A stretch of 33,962 nucleotides of DNA. Origin: CAYSZB01 sp964435475. Its GTDB lineage: Bacteria; Chloroflexota; Anaerolineae; Anaerolineales; Anaerolineaceae. The translations under genes and the position numbers were made by a program. Shown piece after piece: positions 16,936 through 25,370 of the stretch (position 1 is the stretch's first letter; each line of letters starts with the position of its first letter). The DNA lies in contig CAYSZB010000022.1 in the NCBI GenBank assembly GCA_964435475.1, positions 1 to 33,962 on the forward strand, in the 5' to 3' direction. The notes beneath the pieces were generated by a model that made no database searches, was not told the origin of the DNA, and saw nothing but the letters and a program-made list of their open reading frames with translations.

Positions 16936-17568
16936 TTATATCCACTGCAGGATCGGGATGAAGACGATCAGCGAGACAATGACGATCGCCCAGATGATGC
17001 CCACCGCGATCAGTTTGCTCTTCATGGTCTTCATGTCATACACCCAGAACGACATGGCAAAGAAGTGCAGGTAACCGATCAGGAAGATCAACCAGGGCAC
17101 CCTTGCGTTCCACCAGGGGAATTCCCAGGTCAAGGCCCCAATCTTGTTGAGAATGATCTCGATCACCACGCAGAAGATCGAGCCGGCGATGGCAAAGAAC
17201 CAGCGGTTGGGCAGCCCGAGGATCTTCGCTTTCTTTTCGGGCAGCAGCATTTTGCCCCAGATGATGCCGCTGATGGCGAACATAAAACATATTTCGATGT
17301 TCAGGCCGATCAGGATGAGGTATGCCGTTCCAGCCGGCGCACCCCACACTGGGGCGTAGCCGTTGAAATGGAACGCCACCGCGTTCCAGATCTCGTTGAT
17401 CCAGTCCATGCCCCAGAATGCCAGGCCTGCCAGAACCAGGTTCCAGTTCTTCTTTTCCACCTCGACGGTGTAGATATAAAACAATAATGCCAGCAGCGGG
17501 ATGACATACCACTTGAACTGGGTGACGTCCCTTAAGATCGCCAAAGCTTGTTGTGCACTTTCGGTCAT
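16936..17568 (-). CDS. Orphan polytopic membrane protein
   Basis: 210-residue protein not recognised as a known family. It has five or six hydrophobic segments (about 20-36, 40-56, 80-102, 122-142, 155-176 and 185-208) joined by short loops. Aromatic and acidic residues are concentrated near segment edges (WGMDWINEIWNAVAFHF). The AGGAG seven bases upstream fixes the ATG at 17568. The PAS gene ends 32 bases upstream on the same strand, so the pair is likely one operon in which the PAS protein could sense a signal for this membrane protein. That link is inference only. Confidence 0.8.
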   Translation of the reverse strand: MTESAQQALAILRDVTQFKWYVIPLLALLFYIYTVEVEKKNWNLVLAGLAFWGMDWINEIWNAVAFHFNGYAPVWGAPAGTAYLILIGLNIEICFMFAISGIIWGKMLLPEKKAKILGLPNRWFFAIAGSIFCVVIEIILNKIGALTWEFPWWNARVPWLIFLIGYLHFFAMSFWVYDMKTMKSKLIAVGIIWAIVIVSLIVFIPILQWI

Positions 17569-17600
17569 GATGTTCTCCTTTTTTGATCAAATAATGTGAA

Positions 17601-17939
17601 TTATGAACGGATGAAGTGGGGCATATCCGCCGGGATCTCAAAACTCATCTCCACCAGCCCCATGCATTCCCCGTTCTCAAACCAGGGGGCCTGGTAGATC
17701 AACTTGTGTTTGCCTTTCTTCTCGATCGTGTAGATGTTGCTGGTGCCTTTTTCGAGCATCTGCTGGATCATCCCTTGCGAATGGGGGTTGTGACAGTCCA
17801 TCAGGCTGCTGCCGATCAAAGCACCGCCGCCCTCATCGGCAAAAGTCTGCCTGGACCTCTCATTCATCTCGATGATGATGCCCTGCCGGTCACAAACGGT
17901 GATGGCAGCGGGGAATTGTTCTGTCCATGGGTGTGTCAT
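17601..17939 (-). CDS. Stand-alone PAS domain protein
   Basis: 112 residues, almost entirely one PAS domain. The core motifs are VCDRQGIIIEMNE (16-28), LIGSSLMDCHNPHS and the C-terminal strands QAPWFENGECMGLVEMSFEIP. There is no kinase, HTH or output domain, so it would act through a partner or as a small ligand sensor. The DCHNPHS segment offers Cys and His side chains that could bind a metal or heme, which is unproven. GAGGAG precedes the ATG. It is the first gene of a minus-strand group with the orphan membrane protein. Confidence 0.85.
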   Translation of the reverse strand: MTHPWTEQFPAAITVCDRQGIIIEMNERSRQTFADEGGGALIGSSLMDCHNPHSQGMIQQMLEKGTSNIYTIEKKGKHKLIYQAPWFENGECMGLVEMSFEIPADMPHFIRS

Positions 17940-18048
17940 AAGCGCTCCTCAGGTGGTTGATGTCTGTCTGTATGAATTATAAGACCAGTTCAACCGGTTA
18001 CCCGGAAACGGCGAATTGTTCATTAAATGGCATGGCTGTTTCTTCAGG

Positions 18049-18054
18049 TATAAT
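18049..18054 (+). promoter_or_regulatory. Perfect -10 box upstream of the kinase pair
   Basis: TATAAT, 75 bases upstream of the GTG start at 18129. No convincing -35 hexamer lies 16-18 bases before it, so the call is tentative. The leader would be about 70 bases. Confidence 0.35.
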
Positions 18055-18128
18055 ACCCCAATAAGCCCGCGCTCACCTTTTCACAAACGGGTTTAATTAT
18101 CAATACTACTGATTTATGAGAGGTTGCT

Positions 18129-18878
18129 GTGTTAAGACCAAATGACACTCAAGGCAAGCTGATCATCGTGGAAGGCATCGATGGCAGCGGTAAATCGACC
18201 CAGATCGACCTGCTGTTCAAGTGGCTGCAATCCCAGGGGCGGTCGGTCTACTTTTCCGAATGGAACTCTTCTGAGCTGGTAAAAAGCACCACCAAGGCAG
18301 CCAAAAAGGCTAAAACTTTCACCCCCACCACCTTCAGCGTGCTGGCATGCACCGATTTTGCTGACCGCTGGGAGAACAGCATCTACCCGCTGCTCAAGGC
18401 CGGTGTGATCGTCCTGGCGGACCGCTATGCCTACACCGCCTTTGCGCGCGATGTGGCCCGTGGGGTGGACCCGGCTTGGGTTCGCAGCATGTACTCCTTT
18501 GCCATCAAGCCCGATGCGGCGCTCTTCTTCCGTGTGCCATTGGAAGTGGCTGTCGGGCGCATCCTGGGGGCACGTGCTGAGCTGAAATACTACGAAGCCG
18601 GCATGGACATTGGCTTTTCAGACAATATCGTCGAGAGTTTTAAGATCTTCCAGGGCAAGATACTGGATGAATACAACAAGATGGTCGACGAATTTGGCTT
18701 GACTGTCATCGATGGCACCCAGTCCGTCCAGGCACAACAAAAGATCGTGCGCAGTATTGTCAAAAAGGTCCTCAAGGGCTGGGAAGGCCTGCCCAACCCG
18801 GATAAGAAAGACATCGGGGTGCAGAACCTTAACATTACCAAACACGATGCCGGTAAGGGCAAAGGAGATAAGAAATGA
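18129..18878 (+). CDS. Thymidylate-kinase-like P-loop kinase, paralogue A
   Basis: 249 residues. Intact P-loop EGIDGSGKST (15-24, Lys22), TMPK-type TDFADRWEN and DRYAYTAFARD (98-108). The dTMP-binding TREPGGT motif of the canonical enzyme is replaced by SEWNSSEL, and the lid has KYYEAGMD (153-160) instead of the usual Arg-rich sequence. So it is a nucleotide or other small-molecule kinase of the TMPK fold with a probably altered substrate. A lysine-rich tail (220-249) extends past the core. GTG start with AGAGG at 18119-18123. It overlaps the next gene by four bases (ATGA). A true tmk exists elsewhere in the window, so this is not the housekeeping copy. Confidence 0.88.
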   Translation: MLRPNDTQGKLIIVEGIDGSGKSTQIDLLFKWLQSQGRSVYFSEWNSSELVKSTTKAAKKAKTFTPTTFSVLACTDFADRWENSIYPLLKAGVIVLADRYAYTAFARDVARGVDPAWVRSMYSFAIKPDAALFFRVPLEVAVGRILGARAELKYYEAGMDIGFSDNIVESFKIFQGKILDEYNKMVDEFGLTVIDGTQSVQAQQKIVRSIVKKVLKGWEGLPNPDKKDIGVQNLNITKHDAGKGKGDKK

Positions 18879-19588
18879 AAGAACCGATCTTTTATGGGGC
18901 AGGGTTTCCTTACCGCAAATTTGAGGGTCTGAGCGGCAAACTGATCGTCCTGGAAGGCACGGATGGCGTTGGACGCTCGACCCAGGTCAAGCTTTTACGG
19001 CGCTGGCTGGAAGAGGAAGGTTATGCCGTCTCCGATACCGGTCTCAGGCGTTCAGTATTGACCCAGGCGGGGTTGGACGAGGCCAAAAAGGGGCACACCC
19101 TTTCCCCGATCACGATGAGCCTTTTCTATGCCGCCGATTTTGCCGACCGCCTGGAAAACCAGATCATCCCGGCGCTGCAGGCGGGCTTTGTTGTCCTGTC
19201 CGATCGCTACTTCTACTCCACCATGGCCCGCGATACACTGCGCGGATGCCGCCCGGAGTGGGTGCGCAACCTGTATGGCATTGCCCTCAAACCGGACCTG
19301 GTGCTTTACATGAAAGCAGATGTCAAGGAGTTGGCCAAGCGCCTGATCCAGGGGCGCGGTTTGAACTACTGGGAAGCCGGCATGGACCTGCACCTGTCCA
19401 ATAACCTTTATGATTCCTTTGTTAAATATCAATCCTGTGTGATCGAAGAGTTTGACAAACTGGCCCAGGAGTATAACTTCGTCACGGTGGATGCCAACCA
19501 ACCGCCTGACCGGATCTTTGAAGACCTGAAGGAGCATATCAAGATGCTCCTGTATAACCGCCAGCCGAAGACCAAGCGGCCGAAGTAA
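18875..19588 (+). CDS. Thymidylate-kinase-like protein, paralogue B, with P-loop Lys replaced by Arg
   Basis: 237 residues, clearly homologous to the preceding gene: AADFADRLEN, DRYFYSTMARD (110-120) and NYWEAGMD (164-171) align with its motifs. The P-loop reads EGTDGVGRST, with Arg34 where the catalytic/phosphate-binding lysine should be. The codon CGC differs from both lysine codons at all three positions, so a single sequencing error cannot explain it. The protein may be a pseudokinase, a regulatory partner of paralogue A, or an active enzyme using Arg. An N-terminal extension of about 20 residues precedes the core. Start ATG overlaps the upstream stop, implying coupled, roughly equal translation. 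Confidence 0.87.
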   Translation: MKEPIFYGAGFPYRKFEGLSGKLIVLEGTDGVGRSTQVKLLRRWLEEEGYAVSDTGLRRSVLTQAGLDEAKKGHTLSPITMSLFYAADFADRLENQIIPALQAGFVVLSDRYFYSTMARDTLRGCRPEWVRNLYGIALKPDLVLYMKADVKELAKRLIQGRGLNYWEAGMDLHLSNNLYDSFVKYQSCVIEEFDKLAQEYNFVTVDANQPPDRIFEDLKEHIKMLLYNRQPKTKRPK

Positions 19589-19654
19589 GCCAGGCGGCCC
19601 GGTCTGTTAAACCAGGCGCTGCGGGTCGTCCCCAAAAGTGAATAGCGAGGAAAA

Positions 19655-20665
19655 ATGGGACCTGTCACGATCGATCCTGTGAGTGTCTATGGCGCCCAGG
19701 TGCTCTTGAAGCATTTGAAAGCCATGGAAGCAGAATTGGAAGGGGTGATCAGCGGGGGGGATATCGAGTATGTGCACCGCTGCCGCGTCGCCTCCAGGCG
19801 TATGCGGGCGGCACTGGCCATGTTCAGCACCTGTTTCTCCAAAAAAGACCATGCAGCGCTTGAAAAAGAGATGCGCAAGGTGACGCGCAGCCTGGGCGAA
19901 GCCCGCGATACCGACGTGCAGATCGAATTGCTCAAATCGGTGCTTAAGGATTTCTCTGACCCGCGCCTCTCGCCGGGCATCCGCCGCCTGTTGCTGCGCC
20001 TCTCCCAGAGACGCCAGGCAGCGCAAGGCGATGTGGTACGTGCTGTGGAAGAACTTGCAGAGAGGGACGTGCTGCCAGCGGCGCGCGAAAAACTACAACC
20101 CCTGGTAGACCAGGCCAATGAGATCGACCTGCATGCTCCTGCCCTTTATGCCCTGGCATTCGACGCCATCAAGTCCCGGCTGGATGAGATGCTGGCATAC
20201 GAGCCGTTCATCCATGACCCCGCCAACATCACCCAGCTGCACGCCATGCGCATCAGCGCCAAGCGCCTGCGCTACACCCTGGAAAACTTTGAGGCGCTCT
20301 ATTCCGGCCAGGTCAAGGACACCCTGAACACGATGCGCGCTCTGCAGGACGCACTGGGGGCGGTACATGACCTGGATGTGTGGATCGCCTGGATCCCGCA
20401 GTTTATCCTTGAGGAACGCGAACGAATCCGGGCTTATTTTGGCAGTATTGGTCAGGACAAGCGCCTGCTGCCGGGACTGCAGGCCTTTTTGGTCTCACGC
20501 CGGCTGATGCGCGGCAAGGCGTATGATGACTTTCTTAAGCTATGGAAGAAGATCACCAAAGATGACGTATGGGAAGGTCTGCGCAGAGTGATCAGTGCGC
20601 CGGTCGACCTGTCAGGGACAATTGTAAGCAGCCCACCAGGAACCCCAACTGGTGGGCATGCATAA
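19655..20665 (+). CDS. CHAD domain protein
   Basis: 336 residues forming one CHAD (conserved histidine alpha-helical) domain of two similar helical halves. The first half has HRCRVASRRMRAAL (His41, Arg42, Arg44, Arg48, Arg49, Arg51) and GEARDTDV; the second has LHAMRISAKRLRYTLE (196-210) and LGAVHDLDVW. The basic pocket made by these residues binds inorganic polyphosphate in characterised CHAD proteins. AGGA precedes the ATG. The 66-base gap after paralogue B and the terminator after this gene suggest a three-gene unit. The last ten residues are encoded by a perfect hairpin. Confidence 0.9.
   Translation: MGPVTIDPVSVYGAQVLLKHLKAMEAELEGVISGGDIEYVHRCRVASRRMRAALAMFSTCFSKKDHAALEKEMRKVTRSLGEARDTDVQIELLKSVLKDFSDPRLSPGIRRLLLRLSQRRQAAQGDVVRAVEELAERDVLPAAREKLQPLVDQANEIDLHAPALYALAFDAIKSRLDEMLAYEPFIHDPANITQLHAMRISAKRLRYTLENFEALYSGQVKDTLNTMRALQDALGAVHDLDVWIAWIPQFILEERERIRAYFGSIGQDKRLLPGLQAFLVSRRLMRGKAYDDFLKLWKKITKDDVWEGLRRVISAPVDLSGTIVSSPPGTPTGGHA
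20631..20657 (+). other. Perfect hairpin at the 3' end of the CHAD gene
   Basis: GCCCACCAG (20631-20639) pairs perfectly with CTGGTGGGC (20649-20657) around a nine-base loop. It lies in the coding sequence just before the stop and has no T-tract. It may cooperate with the terminator 25 bases downstream or protect the mRNA 3' end. Confidence 0.45.
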
Positions 20666-20681
20666 AACCAACCTCCAGGTG

Positions 20682-20733
20682 AACCCCTCCAGCTACTTCA
20701 GGTGGGAGCCTGCGCCTGGAGGGGTTTTGTTTT
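20682..20733 (+). terminator. Strong intrinsic terminator after the kinase-CHAD unit
   Basis: AACCCCTCCAG (20682-20692) pairs with CTGGAGGGGTT (20716-20726) as a perfect 11-base stem, followed directly by TTTTGTTTT (20725-20733). The loop of 23 bases is long but can form its own small stem (CAGG/CCTG). It lies 17 bases after the CHAD stop and before the convergent gene at 20758. Confidence 0.88.
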
Positions 20734-20757
20734 AAATTACCAGGCTGTTCTTAAACG

Positions 20758-21147
20758 TTAAGCTGCCGGTTTCCTGAAGGCAAGGATGGCAAACCATATG
20801 CTGAACAGGGCGTACAGCACAATGGAAACCCAGATCATGGCATTGGGGCTGGCGACCAGCATGTCAATGATCGCTGCCACCAGGCCGGTGACGCACATCA
20901 CCAAACCGCCCCAGATGATGGCACGCACGCCATACGAATCGTCATCGCCTTTGCGCGCCAGCCACAGGATCACCCCGATGCCCAGGAATGCAGAACCCCA
21001 GAAGCGTGCAATGACGCTGGCCAGGTCGGTGGCGGTGACATCATGCCCGTGCATGTTCAGTCCGACACCGGGGATGATGAACCACAACAATCCATACAAA
21101 AACAGGAGAATCGCACCAACAATAAATAAAGTCTTGTGTTTGAACAT
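20758..21147 (-). CDS. Small four-helix membrane protein
   Basis: 129 residues with four hydrophobic segments (about 7-27, 43-63, 74-96 and 104-124) and short loops. The first loop has GVGLNMHGHD and the second a charged ARKGDDDSYG turn. I do not recognise a family; it resembles many small uncharacterised integral membrane proteins. GGAGGG lies just upstream of the ATG at 21147, which fixes the start. It stands alone: the neighbouring terminator faces it, and the next gene upstream is divergent. Confidence 0.75.
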   Translation of the reverse strand: MFKHKTLFIVGAILLFLYGLLWFIIPGVGLNMHGHDVTATDLASVIARFWGSAFLGIGVILWLARKGDDDSYGVRAIIWGGLVMCVTGLVAAIIDMLVASPNAMIWVSIVLYALFSIWFAILAFRKPAA

Positions 21148-21380
21148 AATATCCCTCCGATCTTGCTAAGAAGATCAAATAGTACGGCCCTTCCCGCAAT
21201 CCGGATAAGCGCCGTTCGACCGATCTTTCTCCTGCGTTGGCGGCAATTATGATAAAAAGATGAGAAAGCATTAAGAAGTAATGATGTAATAAAGACAATA
21301 GCACGCAATTTCACAAAAGTCAAGTGAGTGTTTTGTGAAAACATGAATTTCCGGGTATCATTGGGAAGAAAGGATACAAA

Positions 21381-22306
21381 ATGAGACGCGATCAGGATCA
21401 TTTCAGGGGTTGTCTGTTGGCAGGGGCGGTTGGCGATGCATTGGGAGCGCCGGTGGAGTTTCTGCGCTATCACCAGATCATCCAGGAGTATGGTCCGGGT
21501 GGCATCCGTGATCTGCAGCCCGGCGCTAACGGGCTGGCGCTGATCACCGATGACACCCAGATGACACTCTTCACCGCCGAGGGCATCCTGCGGGCNNNNN
21601 NNNNNNNNNNNNNNNNNNNNNNNNNNNNNNNNNNNNNNNNNNNNNNNNNNNNNNNNNNNNNNNNNNNNNNNNNNNNNNNNNNNNNNNNNNNNNNNCGCTC
21701 AACAACAGCAAGGGCTGCGGTGGGGTGATGCGTATGGCACCCGCCGGGCTGGCATTATCCAGGGACAGGGTGTTCCTGATGGCGGCGGAGTTCGCCGCCC
21801 TAACCCATGGGCACCCCTCCGGTTACCTTTCCGCTGGCACTTTGGCCATGATCGTTTTCAACCTCGTCGAGGGTTATGAGCTATCCGCCGCGATAGAGGA
21901 TGCCATGCAGGAACTGGCAATGCACAAGGACCACGAGGAGTGCACCGCCGTTTTAGAAAAGGCGCTCAGCCTCTTGGAAAGTGACCTACCCGACCAGCGG
22001 GCGATCCAGCAGATCGGCGAGGGCTGGGTGGGCGAAGAAGCCCTGGCGATCGCCGTGTATTGTGCCATGAAATACCCGCACGACCTGTCAAAGGCCTTGA
22101 TCGCTGCGGTCAACCACGATGGCGACAGCGACAGCACCGGCGCCATCACCGGCAACATCCTGGGTGCGTACCTGGGGGTGGGGGCCATCCCGGGAGATTG
22201 GCTGGCAAAGCTGGAACTGCGCGAGGTCATCACCGAACTGGCGGATGACCTGCTGGTGAACTACCGCGAGGGGCATGACTGGTGGCAGAAGTACCCGGGG
22301 TATTGA
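21381..22306 (+). CDS. ADP-ribosylglycohydrolase family protein, interrupted by an assembly gap
   Basis: Removes ADP-ribose from proteins or related substrates using two metal ions. The part before the gap has GCLLAGAVGDALGAPVEF and the metal-binding ITDDTQMTLFTAEG. The part after it starts LNNSKGCGGVMRMAP and carries the second metal site HDGDSDSTGAITGNILGAYLG. Both ends are typical of one family, and only the middle section is missing. The two halves lie in different frames, but the 100-N run is a placeholder of unknown length, so this is not evidence of a frameshift. A GAAAGGA site precedes the ATG. Confidence 0.88.
21596..21695. other. Assembly gap of exactly 100 N
   Basis: Scaffolding placeholder inside the ADP-ribosylglycohydrolase gene. 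The true length is unknown. Family architecture suggests that roughly 60-80 codons are missing, so the real gap is probably near or above 200 bases. Confidence 0.97.
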
Positions 22307-22327
22307 TCTTCTCCCTGGTGCACTTTC

Positions 22328-23923
22328 CTACTGGCATTGGGCAGGCTCAAAATACGCCTGGCAGGTCCCGTCCTGCACATAGATCAGCCCGGTCTGGTCT
22401 CGGTACAGCAGGTGGTATCCTGCGATCGTACCGGCATCGGCATCGCGATAGAAGGCCTGGCTGAGGGCGAACTGTTCGGGGTCATTGCCCACCGCGTTGG
22501 GGTTCAAATAGTCACGGATGCGCTGTTCGAGCAGCACTAAGACCTGGTAATTACCCTCTTCAATATACGGGTAGCTCAGCATTTCAAACAGCGTTTCCTT
22601 ATACCAGCCTTCCGTTTCCGGCAGGTACAGCCGGTAGTCGTAATAGACATGCATCGCCTGCGGCACGACCGGTGCCAGAACCTCCATCGCCTGTTCATAA
22701 AAGACGATCGATGGGTGGTTCTCTTTGCGGAAGTATTGATCGTATCCCATCTTGATGGATTGAGCGCCAAATAATACCAGTTGCCCGCCAAATATGACCA
22801 GTAACAACACCCGAATGGCCCATTGACCGCGCGACCACTTGATATCTTTCCACTTTTCTGGCAATATCCAGGCGATATTTGAGAAGAGGGGGATGGCGAC
22901 CGGCAGCCAGTACTGGAACTTGAAATGCGAGAAGGTCAGCAGGGTAAAGGTCAGTGGGATGAACCATGCCAGCGTCAGGGCATGCAGGAAGCGTCTTTCG
23001 CTTTTGACAATCCCCCAAATCGTCACACCGATGGCCGCCAGAAGGAAAACGGCCTCACCGTAGAACTCATGCATGGTCGGCCAGGAGGCGAGCAGTCCCT
23101 TGTCATACCGGATCTCATATCCCCCGGAGAGCAGGTCGGATTGCAGTTTGACGATCTCGAAATACTTTTGCCTGGTCCCCGGCGAAAAAAGGAACGGGTT
23201 GGAGATAAAAAATGAGGCTGCCATGATGGCAATGAACAGCAGCGAGATCCATATTGCCTTTTTCCAGGTCAATTTCTTCTCGACCAGTCCCCAGATCAGC
23301 GTCATGCCCACCGCCAGGAAGAAATATACCCCGACGATCTTGGTCGCAGCCAGCAGTCCGCACAGCGCGGCGGCGAACAAAAAGCGCCAACCAAAATGAC
23401 GGTCATCCTTCCACAGGAAGTAGATGACCAGCGTGGAAAGCAGCAGTACCAGCCCATCCGGGTGCCACCAGAAACCGTTGCGCACCACCGCCGGGACAAC
23501 CACCAGGAAGAGAGCCAGGATGATCGAGCGGTAGGTGCGAAAGCCGTCCTGCATCTTGACCAGGATCAGGATGCTGATCAGCATTGGCAGCACACTGATC
23601 ATCTGCCTGAGGGTGAGCATCACCAGCGGCAGGTTCCCGATCTGCTCAGCCCACTCCAACGGTGCCAACACCAGGGCGGAAGGTGCAAAGAAGGGGAAAC
23701 CGTAATAGTAGTACCCGTAAAAAACAAACCCCGCCACGAACCACTTCAGGTCCTCTTTGGGGCTGATCATGCGTTGGGCGATCGGCACGGCAATGCCCTC
23801 GTCCGGCTCGAACATCGACACCATGGCAATGTCATCGGACGCCCTGGCGTTGGGAAAACCAAAAAGGACAAAAGCGGTGACAAGGATCAGGAAAACAGAA
23901 ATTGTAACAATTTTTTTCTGCAT
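22328..23923 (-). CDS. GT-C fold membrane glycosyltransferase (first)
   Basis: 531 residues from the ATG at 23923. It has a signal-anchor-like first helix, then about ten further hydrophobic segments to residue 410, then a soluble C-terminal domain of about 130 residues. The first extracytoplasmic loop contains SMFEPDEGIAVPIAQRM, whose acidic residues fit the Asp/Glu catalytic position of GT-C enzymes (GT39/ArnT-like), which use lipid-linked sugars. Acceptor and sugar are unknown. The frame extends 30 bases further upstream, but the ATG at 23923 begins directly with the basic-plus-hydrophobic anchor. The gene is last in the minus-strand glycan group. Confidence 0.75.
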   Translation of the reverse strand: MQKKIVTISVFLILVTAFVLFGFPNARASDDIAMVSMFEPDEGIAVPIAQRMISPKEDLKWFVAGFVFYGYYYYGFPFFAPSALVLAPLEWAEQIGNLPLVMLTLRQMISVLPMLISILILVKMQDGFRTYRSIILALFLVVVPAVVRNGFWWHPDGLVLLLSTLVIYFLWKDDRHFGWRFLFAAALCGLLAATKIVGVYFFLAVGMTLIWGLVEKKLTWKKAIWISLLFIAIMAASFFISNPFLFSPGTRQKYFEIVKLQSDLLSGGYEIRYDKGLLASWPTMHEFYGEAVFLLAAIGVTIWGIVKSERRFLHALTLAWFIPLTFTLLTFSHFKFQYWLPVAIPLFSNIAWILPEKWKDIKWSRGQWAIRVLLLVIFGGQLVLFGAQSIKMGYDQYFRKENHPSIVFYEQAMEVLAPVVPQAMHVYYDYRLYLPETEGWYKETLFEMLSYPYIEEGNYQVLVLLEQRIRDYLNPNAVGNDPEQFALSQAFYRDADAGTIAGYHLLYRDQTGLIYVQDGTCQAYFEPAQCQ

Positions 23924-23990
23924 GTTTACGAGTTTACCATGATGAGCCGCCAATTGCCGCAGTCACCCGGGGAGAGGTCTGATGATCCGG

Positions 23991-24737
23991 TTATTCTTTG
24001 GTCAGAGCCTGCTTTTTCCGGGGGACCAACTCCCACCACAGGCGCGCCAATTGCCTGGCGGTCTTCCACAGGTGTTTAAAGTTGAAGAACTGCGATTTTC
24101 CGTAAGAGCGGTGATAATGGTTTACTGGGACTTCTGCAAAAACAAAGCCGGCATCCTGGAATTTCTTGACCATCTCAAGACAGATCGTACCGCTTTTGCT
24201 TTCCAGTTTGACCTGGTTAAAAATGTCCCGCCGGATCAGCCTGAAATCGCAATCCACATCCTTTAACTTAAAACCAAAGGCAAATTTGACGAAATAGTGA
24301 TAGATGCGCCCGATGATCACGCGGAAGAGCGGGTCGTGGCGGGTGATCTTGTACCCGTTGACCACATCCACGCCCTCGGTCAACGCGTTGACAAGCTGGA
24401 CCAGCTCAAGCGGGTTGTATTGTCCATCGCCATCGGTGTAAAATACCCAATCCTTGCTCGCCGCAGAAAACCCACTGCGCAACGCACATCCATAGCCCTG
24501 GTTCTTTTCATGGTGGATGACGTGCAACTCCGGGTATCGGCTTGCCATCTCATCCAGTACCGCACCGGTGAAATCCTTGCTGCCGTCGTTGGTAACAATG
24601 ACTTCATAGTCATCCGTCACCTGCTGCAATGCCAGCAGTGCCGTGATGACCATCGATGGAATGGTGCCGCCATCGTTGTATGCCGGGAACACAGCGCTGA
24701 TACTAGTGACTTTTCTTTTTTGCTCCATACTTTTCAT
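23991..24737 (-). CDS. GT2 glycosyltransferase, polyprenyl-phosphate mannose/glucose synthase type
   Basis: 248-residue GT-A enzyme of family GT2. It has SAVFPAYNDGGTIP near the N-terminus, EVIVTNDGSKD and FYTDGDGQYNP (the DxD metal site). Its length and motifs match the DPM1/GtrB group that loads a sugar from a nucleotide donor onto polyprenyl phosphate at the cytoplasmic face. Unlike many bacterial GtrB proteins it has no C-terminal membrane helices. The neighbouring GtrA and GT-C genes are the expected partners for flipping and transferring the lipid-linked sugar. Confidence 0.9.
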   Translation of the reverse strand: MKSMEQKRKVTSISAVFPAYNDGGTIPSMVITALLALQQVTDDYEVIVTNDGSKDFTGAVLDEMASRYPELHVIHHEKNQGYGCALRSGFSAASKDWVFYTDGDGQYNPLELVQLVNALTEGVDVVNGYKITRHDPLFRVIIGRIYHYFVKFAFGFKLKDVDCDFRLIRRDIFNQVKLESKSGTICLEMVKKFQDAGFVFAEVPVNHYHRSYGKSQFFNFKHLWKTARQLARLWWELVPRKKQALTKE

Positions 24738-24775
24738 CCATTTCGATCGTGATCGGTTCTTGCCTGCCGTTGTTA

Positions 24776-25288
24776 TTATTCTATGACCTGTGAGTCATCC
24801 TTTTTCCCGGAAAAGCGCATTGTCTTGAACACAAATATCGAGTTGAGCACATAAGACAGCAGGGCAACCGGCACGGTGGTGATGGCTCCCGCCAGCACCA
24901 TGTCCAACTTCAGCAACTCGAAACCCCGCAAGCCAAGCAGGTTGACCAGGTAGGTGATCCCATAGACCATGAAGAAGCGGAAGATCAGTTTATTGTCTTT
25001 GCTGTTGAATACGATCCTTCCTGTCGTGAAGAAGTTAAAGATGATGCCCAGAATGGTGGAGATGGTGACAGCGATCGCGTAATGGACGCCAACGAGGATC
25101 AGGACTGAGTACAGGACAAAGCTGAACAGGGTATTGATTGCACCAATGAACAGGAAGCGGATGAAACGGATGGACCAGGCACGCTGAATCCAGGCTGCCA
25201 ACCGTTTAAGGAGTGGCAAATTTTTACCTTGCAGCCCCGTTGTCATGTCTTGGGTGCCTGTTGATTGATCTTGCCGGGTGATTTTCAC
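24776..25288 (-). CDS. GtrA-like membrane protein
   Basis: 170 residues with four transmembrane helices (about 40-60, 64-86, 100-122 and 130-155), typical of GtrA. The RFLFIGAINTLFSFVLYSVL start and IFNFFTTGRIVFNSK loop are family hallmarks. GtrA proteins are thought to help flip polyprenyl-phosphate-linked sugars. It lies directly upstream of the GT2 gene. The GTG at 25288 has no clear ribosome site; the ATG at 25246 is a real alternative and would remove 14 residues. Confidence 0.9.
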   Translation of the reverse strand: MKITRQDQSTGTQDMTTGLQGKNLPLLKRLAAWIQRAWSIRFIRFLFIGAINTLFSFVLYSVLILVGVHYAIAVTISTILGIIFNFFTTGRIVFNSKDNKLIFRFFMVYGITYLVNLLGLRGFELLKLDMVLAGAITTVPVALLSYVLNSIFVFKTMRFSGKKDDSQVIE

Positions 25289-25370
25289 GGTTAGGATATT
25301 ATCATATTACTGGCTACTTTTCCGTGGCTGATCAAAGAGCAATCGTCCCGGGGTATTAAGCCTTTCCGCT

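Noticed and set aside
17971..17995. Possible minus-strand promoter for the PAS gene with ATTATA (TATAAT on the minus strand)
   Set aside because: No -35 hexamer at a suitable distance.
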